A DNA stretch of 64,000 nucleotides from Diospyros lotus (taxonomy: Eukaryota; Streptophyta; Magnoliopsida; Ericales; Ebenaceae). Below the pieces are notes generated by a model. It had not been told where the DNA came from, made no database searches, and saw nothing but the letters and a program-made list of their open reading frames with translations. The position numbers and the translations under genes are program-made. Numbering within the stretch: position 1 is the first letter of the stretch; each line of letters starts with the position of its first letter. Positions 1 through 11,330 of the stretch are shown here, piece by piece. The stretch is taken from NCBI RefSeq assembly GCF_014633365.1, contig NC_068350.1, positions 8,099,922-8,163,921 of the forward strand, read 5' to 3'.

Positions 1-1109
1 TAAGCTCTTAGGATGCTGTAAGAAAGAAATTGTCAGAGAAAGTAAGGTACATTTGGATACTTGAGTTAGATTAGTAGAGATTGTCAAAGAATCGTAGTAG
101 AACTCTTAAACTATTAAAAGAGACGTATATGAGAGAATGAATCCTCCTTTATTTATAATTGAATTGGAGAATTTTGTGATAAGTATCATAGTATTCTAAT
201 ATTGATTAGGATTTGCACAGTAATAGATAAATTTTACTATTGGCGTAATTCTTGGAACAAATTTTGGAGATATGTGTTTGCACATTTGTATTGGGAATGC
301 CTCATGAGAGAGGTCTCATAGGGAATGAGTTTACGGACTCTAATTGAGGGAGTCTCCTAGAGACCTTCGAGTCTCCCGCTAGAGTTTAGCTTATAGAGTT
401 TTGGTAAAAAAGTTTCTTGGCAACTTTTGGGTCTCACAAGCTTTTTGCGACTTTTTTCCTTTGTTTTATTCGTTGTTTTTGGAATTCCTTTTAAAAATGA
501 GCTTTGGTTCAATGTAGTAGGTTGCATGGAAATAGAAACGGAAAGCGAATATCATACCAAACGAAAATTGAAAAAATGATATTTAAAAAAAAAAGTAAAA
601 GGCAAGGGAAATGCACAAATAAAAAAAATATAAGGGTCTTTTTTGTAAATATAATTTTTAATATAACAAATTATAAAAAAAATTATTCAATCAAATATAA
701 ACATAAATTTTATTATTCATTTAAGAAAATATAAACACAAGTTGTTTATGTTTCTAATCAATGGAACAATAGAGATAGAATTGATTTTGCTTTTAGTATG
801 GTTGTGGAATAAAAGTACGTTTCTAATATTTTTTTAATATTGTGAAATAATCTCAAAACATTTCTAAAATTTTAGAAACAACCCAGAAATAACGATTTTT
901 CTTATGTTTTTTGACATTTCAAGATAGAAAACATTTCGAAAATACCAAAACAACATCATTTTGATATTTTTGTGCAATCAAAAGGTTCAATATGGGCCTT
1001 AACCTATTCTCATCAATTTGATATCTCTATATTTGATAATAGTTTTAATAATTCAGATTAATAAGACATGGTGTTTGATCATTGCACTAGAACAATCTAG
1101 AAGAATTTA
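1..1109. other. Unassigned AT-rich flank, no gene seen
   Basis: No credible reading frame or terminal repeat is visible. A run of direct 'gagtctcc'-like words lies around 340-380. Longer A/T-rich stretches between 560 and 960 include several 'aaacatttc' and 'gtttct' words. The copia reverse transcriptase relic that begins at about 1110 ends abruptly against this stretch. It may therefore be part of another element inserted into, or deleted against, that copia copy, but no matching boundary lies inside the window. Confidence 0.4.
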
Positions 1110-1701
1110 ATTGACTTGCATACTTGCCCTACTCCTTCTTGGGTGATGCTATGAGGTAATTTCATGAAGACTTTTTCTTCAAATCCCCATGTAAGAAGGC
1201 ATTTTTGACATCTAATTGTTGTAACTTCCACCCCAAGTTAGTTGCTAAAGATATAAACACTCTAACAGTTGTCATCTTTGTTATCGGAGCAAAAGTCTCA
1301 AGATAATCAATCCCATAGGATTGAGTATACCTCTTGGCCATTAGTCTTGCCTTATACTTTAGGTTGAATATCCATCGACAACCGACATGCTTAATTCCCT
1401 TAGGTTGTGGTACTAATTCTCAAGTTTAATTTTTGTGTAGAGCCCTCATCTCTTCTAACATAGTCTTTTTCCATTGGGGATCCTTTAGTGCTTCCTCCAT
1501 TGACTTTGGAATAACAATAGCATCCAAGATGTTAGGAAGCTTTTATGGGTAGGAGAAAAGTGATGGTAGGATAAGAAATTGGTTGAGGGATGTTTAGTAC
1601 AATTTCTGACCCATTTTCTAAGGGCAATTGGAAGATCCAGATTGATAGGATTGGGTTCAGGGTTTGGTAAAATAGAGTCAATATGTAATGACTCGTTAGT
1701 A
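1110..1701 (-). pseudogene. Copia reverse transcriptase N-terminal fragment
   Basis: Minus-strand translation gives the characteristic entry into a copia reverse transcriptase. A linker resembling LPIALRK is followed at about 1530 by a stretch like IPKSMEEALKDPQWK, then a WELV-P-P-G-KHVGCRW-like motif, a KARL-AK-Y motif, an ETFAP-like motif and [13 protein letters not shown] near 1140. The frame is broken by shifts around 1420 and ends before the YVDD catalytic motif. It continues in frame from the linker at 5215 once the solo LTR 1702-5209 and one copy of its 5-bp duplication are removed, so both pieces were one gene. It encodes no functional protein now. Confidence 0.8.
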
Positions 1702-2943
1702 GGTCTAGGCGTTTATTGGTATTTTGATGTGGACATTAAACTTTTCTTTTATTAATTAGAGGTTGAAAGTATTATTTTTGTGGGGAGAAAAGTCTAATTG
1801 AATTGGGTTATTATTTTTTGCCAAAGCCCATGCGTGGGATGGTATATTTATGCTTTTGTAATGAAGTGGGTTGAGCCAATAGTGTAAAGGCAAATATAAA
1901 TGCAAGCTAAAAGAAGAGCCCAATAGGCCTTAATTTAGATGGGGCCTAAGATGGAAGTGGGCCATTTTATTGAAATGGGCTAGTGAATTGGGCTTGGGCC
2001 AAGTGCATAAATGTTGCATTTTAACTAAGTGGATTACAAATAAATGTATTTACATGTACTATGTGAGTGAAAAAAAAATGAAAAGGAAAGAGGAAAAAAT
2101 AAAGCAAATGACCAATAAGGGTTTAATGCACATGTTGTGTTTGAAAAAAGTGAAGGCAAATGGAGAATTTCATAATTTGAGATAATAAAGAAAATGTGAA
2201 AGAAATAAGAAATTGGAAAAAGACCAAAAGAGGCTTGGATATTTGTATGTGTGTGTGTGTGTGCAATTGGAGGGAAAAAATGGAAAATGGAGGATAGGTT
2301 GGTGGGAGTTGGTGGAAGAGGGCATGCAGCTTAATTCTCCCCCATCCCTCTTTTTTTCTCTCTTCTTCTTCTTACTCTCTCTCCCTCTCCTGTTGGTTTC
2401 TTCTGCTTACTCCATTTTCTTCTTCTTCTTCCATTATTCTTGGTTGAATTAAATCCTCAAAGGTGTGGGGATTTGCAGCTTTAAAAAGGCTTCTTCTTCT
2501 TCTTCCAAGCATCATTAAAGGCAAGTTCCTCTTGCACTTTTTTTTTTTTTATATTGGGCAAGTTTCCCCTTATTTCGATTGGAATGTCAAAATATGTCTT
2601 TGTTCTTCATACCCTTGTTAAAAAAAACTATTTTTTGTATTGGTTGTGTGATTATCTTCATTTTTTTCTCAAATCTTATGACTTATCTAAATTTTTTGTC
2701 AGGTCTTCTTGTTGGTCTCGTTGGGCTTGTTCATCTCATATTTTCTTCAAGGAATGGCAACTTGGGGGTTAGGAAATCATCTGTGGGGGTTTTTGTGTGT
2801 TGTTGCTTGTATTTCTCATTTTTTGGTTCTTCAAAGTCGACTTCATAAGGGTAGGAGTAGACTGTTTTGTGTAAAAGTCGACTCTGTAGATTAAGCTCTC
2901 GGTTGAAATGACTAAGTTGATCTATAAGTCAAATTTTCCTTCC

Positions 2944-3000
2944 AAAAGTCGACTTTCCAATTCCAAGAGTCGACTTTCCAATTTCAAAAGTCGACTTTCC
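2944..3000. repeat. 21-bp direct repeats carrying GTCGAC
   Basis: Three copies of a unit resembling 'aaaagtcgactttccaatt' lie head to tail with GTCGAC at 2948, 2969 and 2990, a 21-bp period. Two looser GTCGAC copies lie upstream near 2836 and 2877. The repeat is inside the 1702-5209 solo LTR and may be an LTR regulatory repeat, but nothing in the sequence proves a function. Confidence 0.7.
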
Positions 3001-3716
3001 ATTTTAAACTGTGCACCTTATACTCTTTAGATCATAACTTTTTGTCCCGATATTAGAATTAAGATTCTTTTTTTTTTTTTTTTTTGCAATTCTAACTCGA
3101 TAATCTTTGATTTGGTATATAATTTGAACCATTTGGTCAACTATTGAGCATGTGGGCATCCTTTGAAATGTATGCTTGATTCGTAGCTTTCTCATTCCTT
3201 AAAATTCATTCAATCTTTAATTTTAGAAATGAATACTTCCACCTTGACCCAGTTATCAATATTATGAAATAATTGTACTTAATTGATGTGGTGGAACCTA
3301 TTTAAATATTGAATTGTGTGAAATAACCAAGAATCTTAATGGGGAAAAATTTGAGGGTGTGTGAATGTAACTTGTTATAAGTTTACTTGTGGTTGTGTTG
3401 CACTGCATTGTGTTACTATATTGCTTCGCATTATGATGTTGGGTCATGAGTTGCATTCACTAGAGGTCATGTTTTGCATTTGTTGGGAGCGTGAGCATTG
3501 GCATGACACGATCGGCTTGTGAGTGTTGACTTGTGTATGTTAGGCGAGCATATGCATCAAAGCATTCATGTGTGTAAATTCCTATGTGGGTGTAGCATGG
3601 CCTGATGCTTAGCTTATGGGGGCCTTGCTATCACGTTAATGTTGCAAGAGCAATTGTAGTCTTTATATGCTGCATTGCACGGTGGTAATGGTGGCGAAAA
3701 TTGACTTGTGATTTTG

Positions 3717-3890
3717 ATGCATAAGACTATGGGTGGAGGCTCACAATAGCTAGATCCTATTATGCGTAAGACTATGGGTGAAAGCCTATGACAGCTAGAT
3801 CTTGTAATGCGTAAGACTATAGGTGAAAGCCTATGGCAGTTAGATCTTGTAATGCGTAAGATTAAGGGGTTTGAGACCCATAACAGGTTG
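3717..3890. repeat. 45-bp tandem repeat, about 3.5 copies
   Basis: The word 'atgcgtaagactat' (first copy 'atgcataagactat') recurs at 3717, 3762, 3807 and 3852, an exact 45-bp period. The units share 'gctagatc' and 'gggtg.a.gcc' words and diverge by a few bases each. It lies within the 1702-5209 solo LTR. Confidence 0.85.
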
Positions 3891-4220
3891 TGACCTTGAT
3901 GAGATTTTGAGTGTTGTGGCACATGATGTCGACGGTGATGGATATGATATCTATGGATGTGGTATAAGAGTCTTAGGCTCATGTGATCCTTGGTAGCTTG
4001 TTCTTGGCTACTAGCAAGTTTGTATATCGGTTCTTGGACGCTAGTGTCTGCATTTCATATGGGCACCAAGGACCCTATGTGTGCATTTATGAATTTATGT
4101 TACGGCTAGGTATCGTGTTATATAACTACATGGCATAGATTGTGTGTCATTTATGTATATGGGACTGGTATGTGTTTTCATATGCTGCATAATATGCATG
4201 ATGTTCAAGAAAAGTCCGGT

Positions 4221-4710
4221 TAGGGGTGTGCGAGGTGAAGTTTGGCTGGTCTAATCATTTTTAGCATGCCAAACCGCTAGTGTGGTTTTCCGACTAAACT
4301 AGACCACGGTCTGGTTTAGGTGCGGCCAAACCACACTGCATTTGCAGTCTAGTTTGGTGCGGTTTACAGCGGTTTGAAATGCTACTTAAAATCACTAAAA
4401 ATAATATTTAAAAATGGTAAATAAAGACAATCAAAGGTAAATAAATAGGAGCAAAAAATAAAGATAAAATAGTGTAAAAAATAAATAGGAGGGGGCTGTC
4501 GATTATTAGATTTTTATAATAATAAATTTTTTATAATTTTTTTATTATTTTCTTGGGCGGTTCAGTTTAAAACCGAACCGCTAACTGTCCAAACCACAAA
4601 CCGCGCAGTTTAGACAAGATCCAAACCGTTTTGGACCGCCAAAAAAAAAAAAATCAACCGATTCGGTCTGGCCGGTTTCCGCGGTGCACCGATTTTTTTG
4701 AACACCCCTA
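4221..4710. mobile_element. hAT-type MITE with 8-bp target duplication
   Basis: The element starts TAGGGGTGTGC and ends GAACACCCCTA, which are near-perfect terminal inverted repeats of about 11 bp. It is flanked by the 8-bp direct repeat 'agtccggt' at 4213-4220 and 4711-4718. An 8-bp duplication and a TAGGGGTG terminus are typical of hAT elements. The 490-bp interior is rich in 'accgaaccg' and 'ccaaaccg' words in both orientations and has no reading frame, so it is non-autonomous. It sits inside the solo LTR 1702-5209 and is therefore younger than that insertion. Confidence 0.9.
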
Positions 4711-4739
4711 AGTCCGGTCATATCTATTTTTCGTTGTTT

Positions 4740-4853
4740 CTATACACTTGTGTTTCCATATGCATATCATGTTATGTGTTTCCATATGCATATGATATGC
4801 ATGTGTCTCCATATGCGACATGATATGAGACTGGTATGTGTTTCCATATGCTT
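4740..4853. repeat. Degenerate 'gtgtttccatatgc' repeats
   Basis: The word 'tgtttccatatgcata' or close variants occurs at about 4750, 4778, 4806 and 4837, mixed with 'catgatatg' words. It lies between the MITE and the terminal part of the solo LTR. No function can be inferred. Confidence 0.5.
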
Positions 4854-5214
4854 TTTTTGTCATTCCAGGAAAGGGAAAGATATTTAGGGTGAGTCCTAGT
4901 TAGATATGTACAGAGATGTCCCAGTTTCAAGATCCATGGGTTTAGTTTTGAGGGCGTGAATAGAGTGTTTCCTTTTGTATTTAAAGTCTTAGCGCCCTTT
5001 TCATTTTAAAAATGTATTGGTGGTAAGCCCGAAATGATGATAAACAGAATGTTTTAATGTTTATGTGAACTCCTATTGATAGTGAGCAATTATGGAAATG
5101 AAAAGAAATTTTGGCATTTTTGAGTGATTTTTGTGTCTGTATCCATTTTAAATGGACATTCTCTCGGACTTCCCATGCTAGCGAAAAAATCTAAGAGCGG
5201 GTCTTGACATAGTA

Positions 5215-6955
5215 TTTCCAGGTATGTGTTCTTCCATGTTTGGATCTGGGGTCGCAATTGGTGTAGGCTGTGAATCATCACTAGGTTGCCTTCTCTTGTA
5301 AACGTAGGGAGATCACTTGTACCTATCTATAAGAGGTAACTGCTGGGTTACTTGTTCAAGAGGGGTAGAATGAGAGGGAGATTGATGAGTATGCTGAGGA
5401 AAGGAAGGAATAGGAAGCTCAGGATCAAGTCGGATAGGGCTTACTATGGCTGATTTTGGAAACATGAAGAAATTTTCCAGATCGGTCTCAGCTCTTATAT
5501 TCTTCCCTTTGATTGAGAACCAAATAATGATTGGGACTCAATAAGGATAACATCATTGGAAACATATAATTTTCTTGAAATAGGATTGTAACATTTATAA
5601 CCCTTTTGAGTTGGAGAGTATCTGAGGAAAACACGTTTTTGATCTCTAGGATCAAGCTTATCCCAATGGACCTCAGGTATGTGGAAAAGGCATACACATC
5701 CAAATAGTCTAAGGGGTAGAAGAGAATGCAGTTTTAAGTTTGGAAAAAAAAGTGGATAGGCATTGAAAAGGGATTTGATTATTGAGGACTTTAAAAGGAA
5801 CCCTATTAATTACATAAGATGTTGTTAACACAGCTTCCCCCAAAACCATTTTGGAACATCATGATGATGTAGAAGGTTTGGAGTGACATTAAAGAGATGT
5901 TTCATCTTTCTTTCAGCCACTCCATTTTGTTGTGGAGTGTCTATGCATGAAGATTCATGGACTATTCCTTTTTTTTGGAAAATTTGATGTAAGTGATTAT
6001 TTAAATAGTCCCTTACATTATCAGTTCTAAATTTTTGAATAAAAGTTCCAAATTGAGTTTAAACCATTTTGCAAAAATAGGGTAGAAGAGTCCCAATATT
6101 AGCTTTATCCTTTAGTGGAAAAACCCAACACATCCAGGTGTAATCATCTATGAATGAAATAAACCACTTTGCCTCTGAACAATTTATAATCTTAGAAGGA
6201 CCCCAAACATTTGAGTGGATTAAAACAAATAGCTTGAATGAGAGTTTGTTGCTAATTAGATAAGATATTCTATGATGTTTAGCCATAACACACACATCAC
6301 ATTGAAAAACACTAGGATCTAGAGTCTTAAATAAAGCAAGAAACATTCCCTTTAATAGATTGAAAGGTGGATGACCTAATCGAAGGTGGTGAAGCCAAAT
6401 GGTAGATTGATTAGAAACCAAAAAAGCTCTCTGCAATTGCCTTTCCTTAGGATAAGTATCCTCTCCTTATAGGATGTACAACTCGTGATGTTCTTTAGCC
6501 ATACCAATCGTCCTCCCTGTATCATTGGACTGAAATTTACACATATATGGAGAAAATATAACATGGCAATGTAAGTCTTTAGTGAGTTGATTTATGGAGA
6601 TGAGGTTAGTGGTCAAGTCAGGTACATAGAGTACCTGATTAATGGACAACTGAGGGTTGAAATAGACCTTGCCTTTTCCTTTGATGGGAACAAAAGTCCC
6701 ATTGGCAATGGTGATCCATTTGGTAGTCTCAAGAGATTCATAGGTATCGAGAACATGGATATTAGGAGTCATATGGTCAGTGGCTCGGGAATTTAGGGCC
6801 CACATGTTATTCCTATCAATTTTGGAAGCAAGAAAAAGATTGAAGATACGTTTTTACCTTGTTGTGCAATGGAACAAGATGCTCCCTCATTGATTGTCTT
6901 TAAGAATTCCTTTAGCTTAGTTATTTCCTCTGCATTAAGCTAGTTGAGATCTACT
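5215..6955 (-). pseudogene. Copia protease-integrase-linker pseudogene
   Basis: On the minus strand, the region 6955-6800 ends the gag part. The protease site follows at about 6800-6770 as WALNSRATDHMT, where the family has DSGA; the catalytic Asp is Asn and the Gly is Arg. A gag-pre-integrase segment with WLHHLRLGHPP lies near 6400. The zinc-binding C-x2-C of the integrase N terminus (QCDVCVMAKHH) lies near 6290. The integrase core begins near 6200 with SNVWGPSK and FIDDYTWMCWVF. Further core (RTDN, then GVAERKMKHL) lies at 6030-5890 in shifted frames. The C-terminal integrase and linker lie at 5720-5215. Several frameshifts and stops interrupt it. It belongs to the same copia copy as 1110-1701 and 9189-10260. 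Confidence 0.85.
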
Positions 6956-6960
6956 CCGAT

Positions 6961-9183
6961 TGATGAGGAACACCAAAATTAGGTATACCAATGCAAGGGT
7001 TTAACCATTTTTCAAAAATATTTTTCGAAAACACATAAGAAGGCAGTGAAAACATATACACAAATCGCCTTACCAAACTCGTTTTCAATGTCCATATGCA
7101 AACCGAAACTAAACCATGCCATAGGAGGTTTAAATGTTATACCTTTCAACACCTGAAGGCTGATTTAGAGGTTGAACTCCACCCAATAGCAACAACTCTT
7201 GCTCCAAAAACAATTCCCGAAAGTGCCTCGGTTAGACCAAACCGTCCCCTAAAACTACGAAGGGCTTATCTAGTTCATGCTCTAGTAAAAATGGTGAATC
7301 CCTCTACTCTCTCCATAGAAAGAATAAGGGAGATTAAGGGAAAAAATGAATTTAGGTTACAAATCAAATGGGCTTCTCAAACTTGACAATCTCACTATCA
7401 AGACCAATGAGTTACAGTGGCTATGAGAGAAGCAAAAAGAGCAATGGGAGTTAGGGTTTCTCGATTGGGAGAAGAACAACAAGGATGGCTAAGAGAAAAA
7501 TGAGCCAGCGTTCACTTTGATCGTTCTCCTCTCTCAACACAAACATAAACATATATACTCAAAAAAATAAGAACCCTAGGGCACACAAAATAGGGGAATG
7601 CGACAAGGAGATCAGGAAGGGGCAAGGGAGAGAGAAGAAGGTGTTCCAAGGATGCACGTCGTCCACCCCCGTCCTCCCATCGTTCGTCATCTCCACGTGT
7701 CCACCTTTTCGTTGCAAAAAATAACAAATAGTCATGTAATTTGCTAGCGTCATTGACAAAAACGGTTGGCAGTTCTCAAGGACCTGTTGATAGTTTTGCT
7801 TGATCAGTCGATAATTTCCAAAAACTTGTCGACCGATTTTGGCCCCTTTATACAAACTTTCAAAAATTGCATCTAGGCCCTGGCACAAACACTTAATGAC
7901 ACTTTCACCATCTCATGATGAAACTAAGGCTCTCGTTAACTCTTAATGGCATACCTGCCAACTCTTGACGATTGCTTCTTATTAATTGATCATTTTAAAC
8001 CCTACTAGTTAACTCTTAATGGTAAACGTCATTAACTCTTAATGAAGGTTTCAGCCTTAATCACTTAACCAACCATCACACCTAGATGTGTGTGTAACCT
8101 TCTAGGTTCACTACTAAGTAGCAATTAGAAAACGTCAACCACCTTAACGTTGACCAAACACCTTTGGTCTACAACGAAAATCTCTCCATCTCCTCGAAGT
8201 ATCTCAAAAGACTCTGAGTGGCAACTAGTATTATGTCAAGATGATCCTACCAGTAATGAAGTCTTACTTCAAAATAGAATCTATTTGGGTTTTCAATTCT
8301 TGTGTACTATAATTCCTCCATCAATTATCATCCCGATCAAGTGAGAGTCATTAATTGATCAAACTCACTAACTCGGTGACTATGTCAAAATCAATGTGGT
8401 GAGATTGAGATGACATATCGAAACTCTTTCTGACATTAAAACACTTTTCAATTAAGTGTACACTAGGAAGGGGTTTCTTCAATTAAAACCACCAATGATA
8501 GCATATGATGTTCACCTCGTGTTGGAGGTTGATGGATCACATTAGCAATCACCTACCTCCATGCGCCACTTCATAGGGACCACTCAATGCATCCCCCACC
8601 TAGTAATTCGATGGTTCTTAGCAACGACAAATCCCTGACACCAACATACAAGGCAACTGTGTTGTCTTCCGGTCTAAGGATTGATCGATAACACAATCGA
8701 AGCCTGTGATAGATTATAGATCCTCTCAGCCATGTGATTTATCATGTGCATCACATTTAGTAAATGTTTCACTAGCATCTACCCACATGTATACTATATT
8801 CATCTCATGGATTATGGCCTGAGACTCACCATCATTTATCATTAGCATCTCATATTGATCAAAGGTAGTATCCCATGTGCCAATCCGTACTCGACTAATC
8901 ATAGTCATATTCAGAGAAGTCTAAGGACTATGAATTATCATTAAGATACCATTAATACAAAAGTCCTTAGTCGCATATTCTTAACACTTAAGAATAAGAT
9001 CTTTAATAGGAAATCTAGGGACTCATTCATATATATTGATTGGAGAGCTATGAATGAAAATATGACCTTAAAATATGAAAACACATTTTTTTATATTTAT
9101 TTGTGCAAGAATTACATCATTAGTCCCATAATCATAATTGCCAAATGCCATCTAAATCTACCATTAGGGCACTAACACTAACA
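6961..9183 (-). mobile_element. Solo LTR (2223 bp), copia-like
   Basis: It is bounded by the perfect 5-bp direct repeat 'ccgat' at 6956-6960 and 9184-9188. The ends are TG...CA: minus strand TGTTAGTGTTAGTGCC at 9183 and ...CTCATCA at 6961. Removing it with one duplication copy restores the minus-strand copia gag-protease frame. The half nearer 9183 resembles in style the LTR of the young copia at 52529: words such as 'tctaaggact', 'ggtagtatccca' and 'ttcttaacacttaagaa' occur in the same relative order. A Ty1/copia origin is therefore likely. 'taactcttaatgg' is repeated several times at 7930-8050. There is no internal coding region, so it is a solo LTR. Confidence 0.85.
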
Positions 9184-9188
9184 CCGAT

Positions 9189-10260
9189 TGAAACTCTGTT
9201 ATCTCTTTATTTCGCTTGCTTCTTGTTTAAAAGGTAACTTTGTGGTCTCATATTCTTGAATCCTCTAATTTTATTTAGGACAACCTCCCTCCCATGGAGC
9301 TTGAACTGTGTCACCCTAGTATGTCAAGGCTTCCTGCAACAAGTGCACCACTGCCCTTCTCGACCTCAGGTCTTGGTTTGGGCTACTACCTTCCATACTT
9401 TATCTCATGCGCCTTTTTTAGTGTTGGAAATCAATGCTGATCCTTCTGTGTTATACTCATTTAGCTTATCCCTTCTTTGATTTTCTTCACTTCTCATAAT
9501 GCCAAACACTTCATTTAAAGTAGGAAGCTTATCCCTTCATAGAACCTATATTTTAACTTGATCAAACTTAGGATTTAGACCTACCAGAAACTCAACTATG
9601 CAATCTCTTTAAACAAATTGATTTAAGGTAATAGCATCCTCTTTACATACCATTTTTATGGCTTGGTACTAATCAAGCTCTAGCCATAATCCCCTCATTT
9701 TATTATAGTATTCAGTAACTATGGACTGATCTCAGTTTAAAGCAGCTGATCTTTGTTCTAATCTTAAAGATCACTAAGGCATCTTTCACCTTGGAGTAGA
9801 TTTGTCTCACCGTCTCCCATATTTTCCTTTGTTGTTCCAAGAAACATATAATTTTTACTGACTTCGGCTGCATTACATTCCAAAGTCAAGACATGATGAG
9901 GAAATCCTCAACATCCTAGGATGCAAAATTCGGATTTGAGTCCTTAGGTGCAGTCCTTGTTAGGTGATTGATCTTACCCTTTCCTTTAAGGAAGGTCTTG
10001 ATGAGTTGTTCATAGTGGAGGTAATTTATACCATCTAGCTGGTAGGATTGATGCAAGTTAGGCGGGTCCCCAGTTCTGATAGGGTGATCAACAAGTAGAG
10101 ATTCACCTATTGTCACTGGTTGGTATTGCCTCAGAAATCTTTGACACCGTGACTAATTTAATGATGATGAGCAATGAAGGCTCGCTTAATTGTAAATGAA
10201 GAAATAGTCCACAGACTGCACTTTTAGGGCTAGGGTTGAATCAAGCCAGAATTAATGGTT
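9189..10260 (-). pseudogene. Copia gag pseudogene with zinc knuckle
   Basis: The minus-strand translation starts near 10116 with a segment containing HPIRTGDPPNLHQSYQLDG and ends near the solo LTR at 9188. The N-terminal Y-x-H/W-like gag motif is followed by segments resembling the plant copia gag family (capsid-like, UBN2 class). A degraded zinc knuckle lies at about 9350-9290 (CTCCRKPYHTRVTQFKLHG; the family has C-x2-C-x4-H-x4-C, and the last Cys is lost). Several frameshifts and stops are present. It connects across the 6961-9183 solo LTR to the protease and integrase piece. Confidence 0.75.
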
Positions 10261-10269
10261 ATGATACCT
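10257..10269 (-). promoter_or_regulatory. Degenerate copia primer binding site
   Basis: On the minus strand this reads AGGTATCATAACC, close to TGGTATCAGAGCC, the complement of the initiator-Met tRNA 3' end used by most copia elements. It lies just upstream of the gag relic in element orientation and just downstream of the putative LTR end, where a PBS should be. Confidence 0.55.
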
Positions 10270-10270
10270 C

Positions 10271-10321
10271 GTAGAAAAAAAAATGTTGCTTCATTATTTA
10301 TTCATCCGAGAGGTATGAGTA
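10271..10321 (-). mobile_element. Fragment of copia 5' LTR, split by gypsy
   Basis: This short stretch lies between the degenerate primer binding site and the gypsy insertion point. With the sequence that resumes after the gypsy at 17328 it would make an LTR of about 374 bp, a usual copia size. Its 3' partner LTR is not in the window, so the assignment rests on position. Confidence 0.45.
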
Positions 10322-11302
10322 TGATAGGCCCTAGTCCACTGGACGTACCAAAGACGATTTAATGGGCAGGGGTAGGAGAGTAAATTGGTTGGCTAACATA
10401 ACAGCCAGTCATGTGCACAGGAGTAGAGTGGGAAAATCATTAGGTTGTGTAACAACCCAGCAGGTGTGAATCCAAATTCTGTTAGAGAAGAAGGAAGAGA
10501 GAGCATGGAAATTTGTAAGAGATGGAAAAATTTTGGGATTTAGTTCTTCTATAGAGTTAAGGGCCTCTCGAATGCCTAGTTTTCTTTGTAATTTCGATTG
10601 GAGTTTGTTATGGGTATTTTTTATACCATTTCTTATGGGCTAGACTTGACCCAGCCAGGTCAGCCCAATCTCCTGAAGCCCAATAGGCCCAAAGCCGAGC
10701 TCGTCAGAATAAGGTCACACGTCGCTGAGACCCGAGCTCAGACCGCGGAACCAAGTGAGCTCTCAACGATGCTTCCAGCTCACTGGCCTAATCAAGCAAG
10801 CTCTCTGCGATGCTTCCAGCTCGCTAGCCTAACCGTTCAACTCGTATAACAACAAGACCGTGGAACAATCGGAGGCAGGGACCCGTTTACTTTATCTAAG
10901 GAAAATCAAATCCCTGGTAATGCGAAATCTACTCCCGATTTTATGGAATTGATAAGAACATTTTGTCCCCCATGACATTATCCTTCCATTTATGGATTTT
11001 ATGAAAATTGTAAATACCTCACACTATAAATAGGGGTCAAAACATCATTGTAATGAGATGATGGACAATAATGATATACTGTTACTCTGCCAGAATAACC
11101 AAAGAATAGTCGTGGAGTAGACATCATTCTGGTCGAACCACATAAAAACTTCTCGTGTACGCCTTATTATTGGTTCATCCTCTTTGCATTTGTGCTCATT
11201 ATCTCATTGTAGGCCTACGAATCACGATTGACCAATTCGAACGTCGACAGAGTTGGTGAATTGAATCCAAGTTTCAGTGATTTTCCTTTCTAGTACCTAT
11301 CA
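10322..11302 (+). repeat. Left (5') LTR of gypsy, split by solo LTR
   Basis: It begins TGATAGG and ends CTATCA. Without the 644-bp solo LTR and its extra 5 bp it is 332 bp and aligns along its length with the right LTR (16985-17322). Shared stretches include 'tccactggac', 'ggtaggagagtaaattgg', 'gaatccaaattct' and 'gttttctttgtaatttcga'. Numerous mismatches (roughly one in eight bases by eye) imply an old insertion. Confidence 0.9.
10606..11249 (+). mobile_element. Solo LTR (644 bp), family E copy 1
   Basis: TG...CA ends (TGTTATGGG ... GTCGACA) are flanked by the perfect 5-bp repeat 'gagtt' at 10601-10605 and 11250-11254. The right gypsy LTR at about 17270 shows the empty site with one 'gagtt', which proves the insertion. 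A TATA box, TATAAATAGGGG, lies at about 11025. GAGCTC-type words recur at 10690-10830. Related copies lie at 43974-44484 (same strand) and 44991-45660 (inverted). No coding region is present. I cannot tell whether the family is copia or gypsy. Confidence 0.92.
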
Positions 11303-11306
11303 ATTT

Positions 11307-11318
11307 TGGTATTAGAGC
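11307..11318 (+). promoter_or_regulatory. Gypsy primer binding site (initiator-Met tRNA type)
   Basis: TGGTATTAGAGC starts four bases after the 5' LTR and differs by one base from TGGTATCAGAGC, the complement of the initiator methionine tRNA 3' end. Position and sequence fit a primer binding site. Confidence 0.85.
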
Positions 11319-11330
11319 ATCACCAATCCT

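Larger units (their letters stand above)
1702..5209 (-). mobile_element. Solo LTR (about 3.5 kb) inside copia pol
   Basis: It is flanked by the direct 5-bp repeat 'tagta' at 1697-1701 and 5210-5214. On the minus strand it begins TGTCAAGACCCGCTC, a start common in plant gypsy LTRs. The other end reads CC instead of the canonical CA, presumably one point mutation. Removing it with one duplication copy joins the copia linker in frame (codons on both sides read through), which fixes the boundaries. No gag or pol is present, so this is a solo LTR, the usual product of LTR-LTR recombination. Inside are several short tandem repeats and a 490-bp hAT MITE. The family is probably Ty3/gypsy, judged from the terminus and length only. 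Confidence 0.75.

Noticed and set aside
3614..3982. Minus-strand 122-aa frame with repeated His/Arg/Ser units
   Set aside because: It is produced by the 45-bp tandem repeat of the solo LTR and has no domain.
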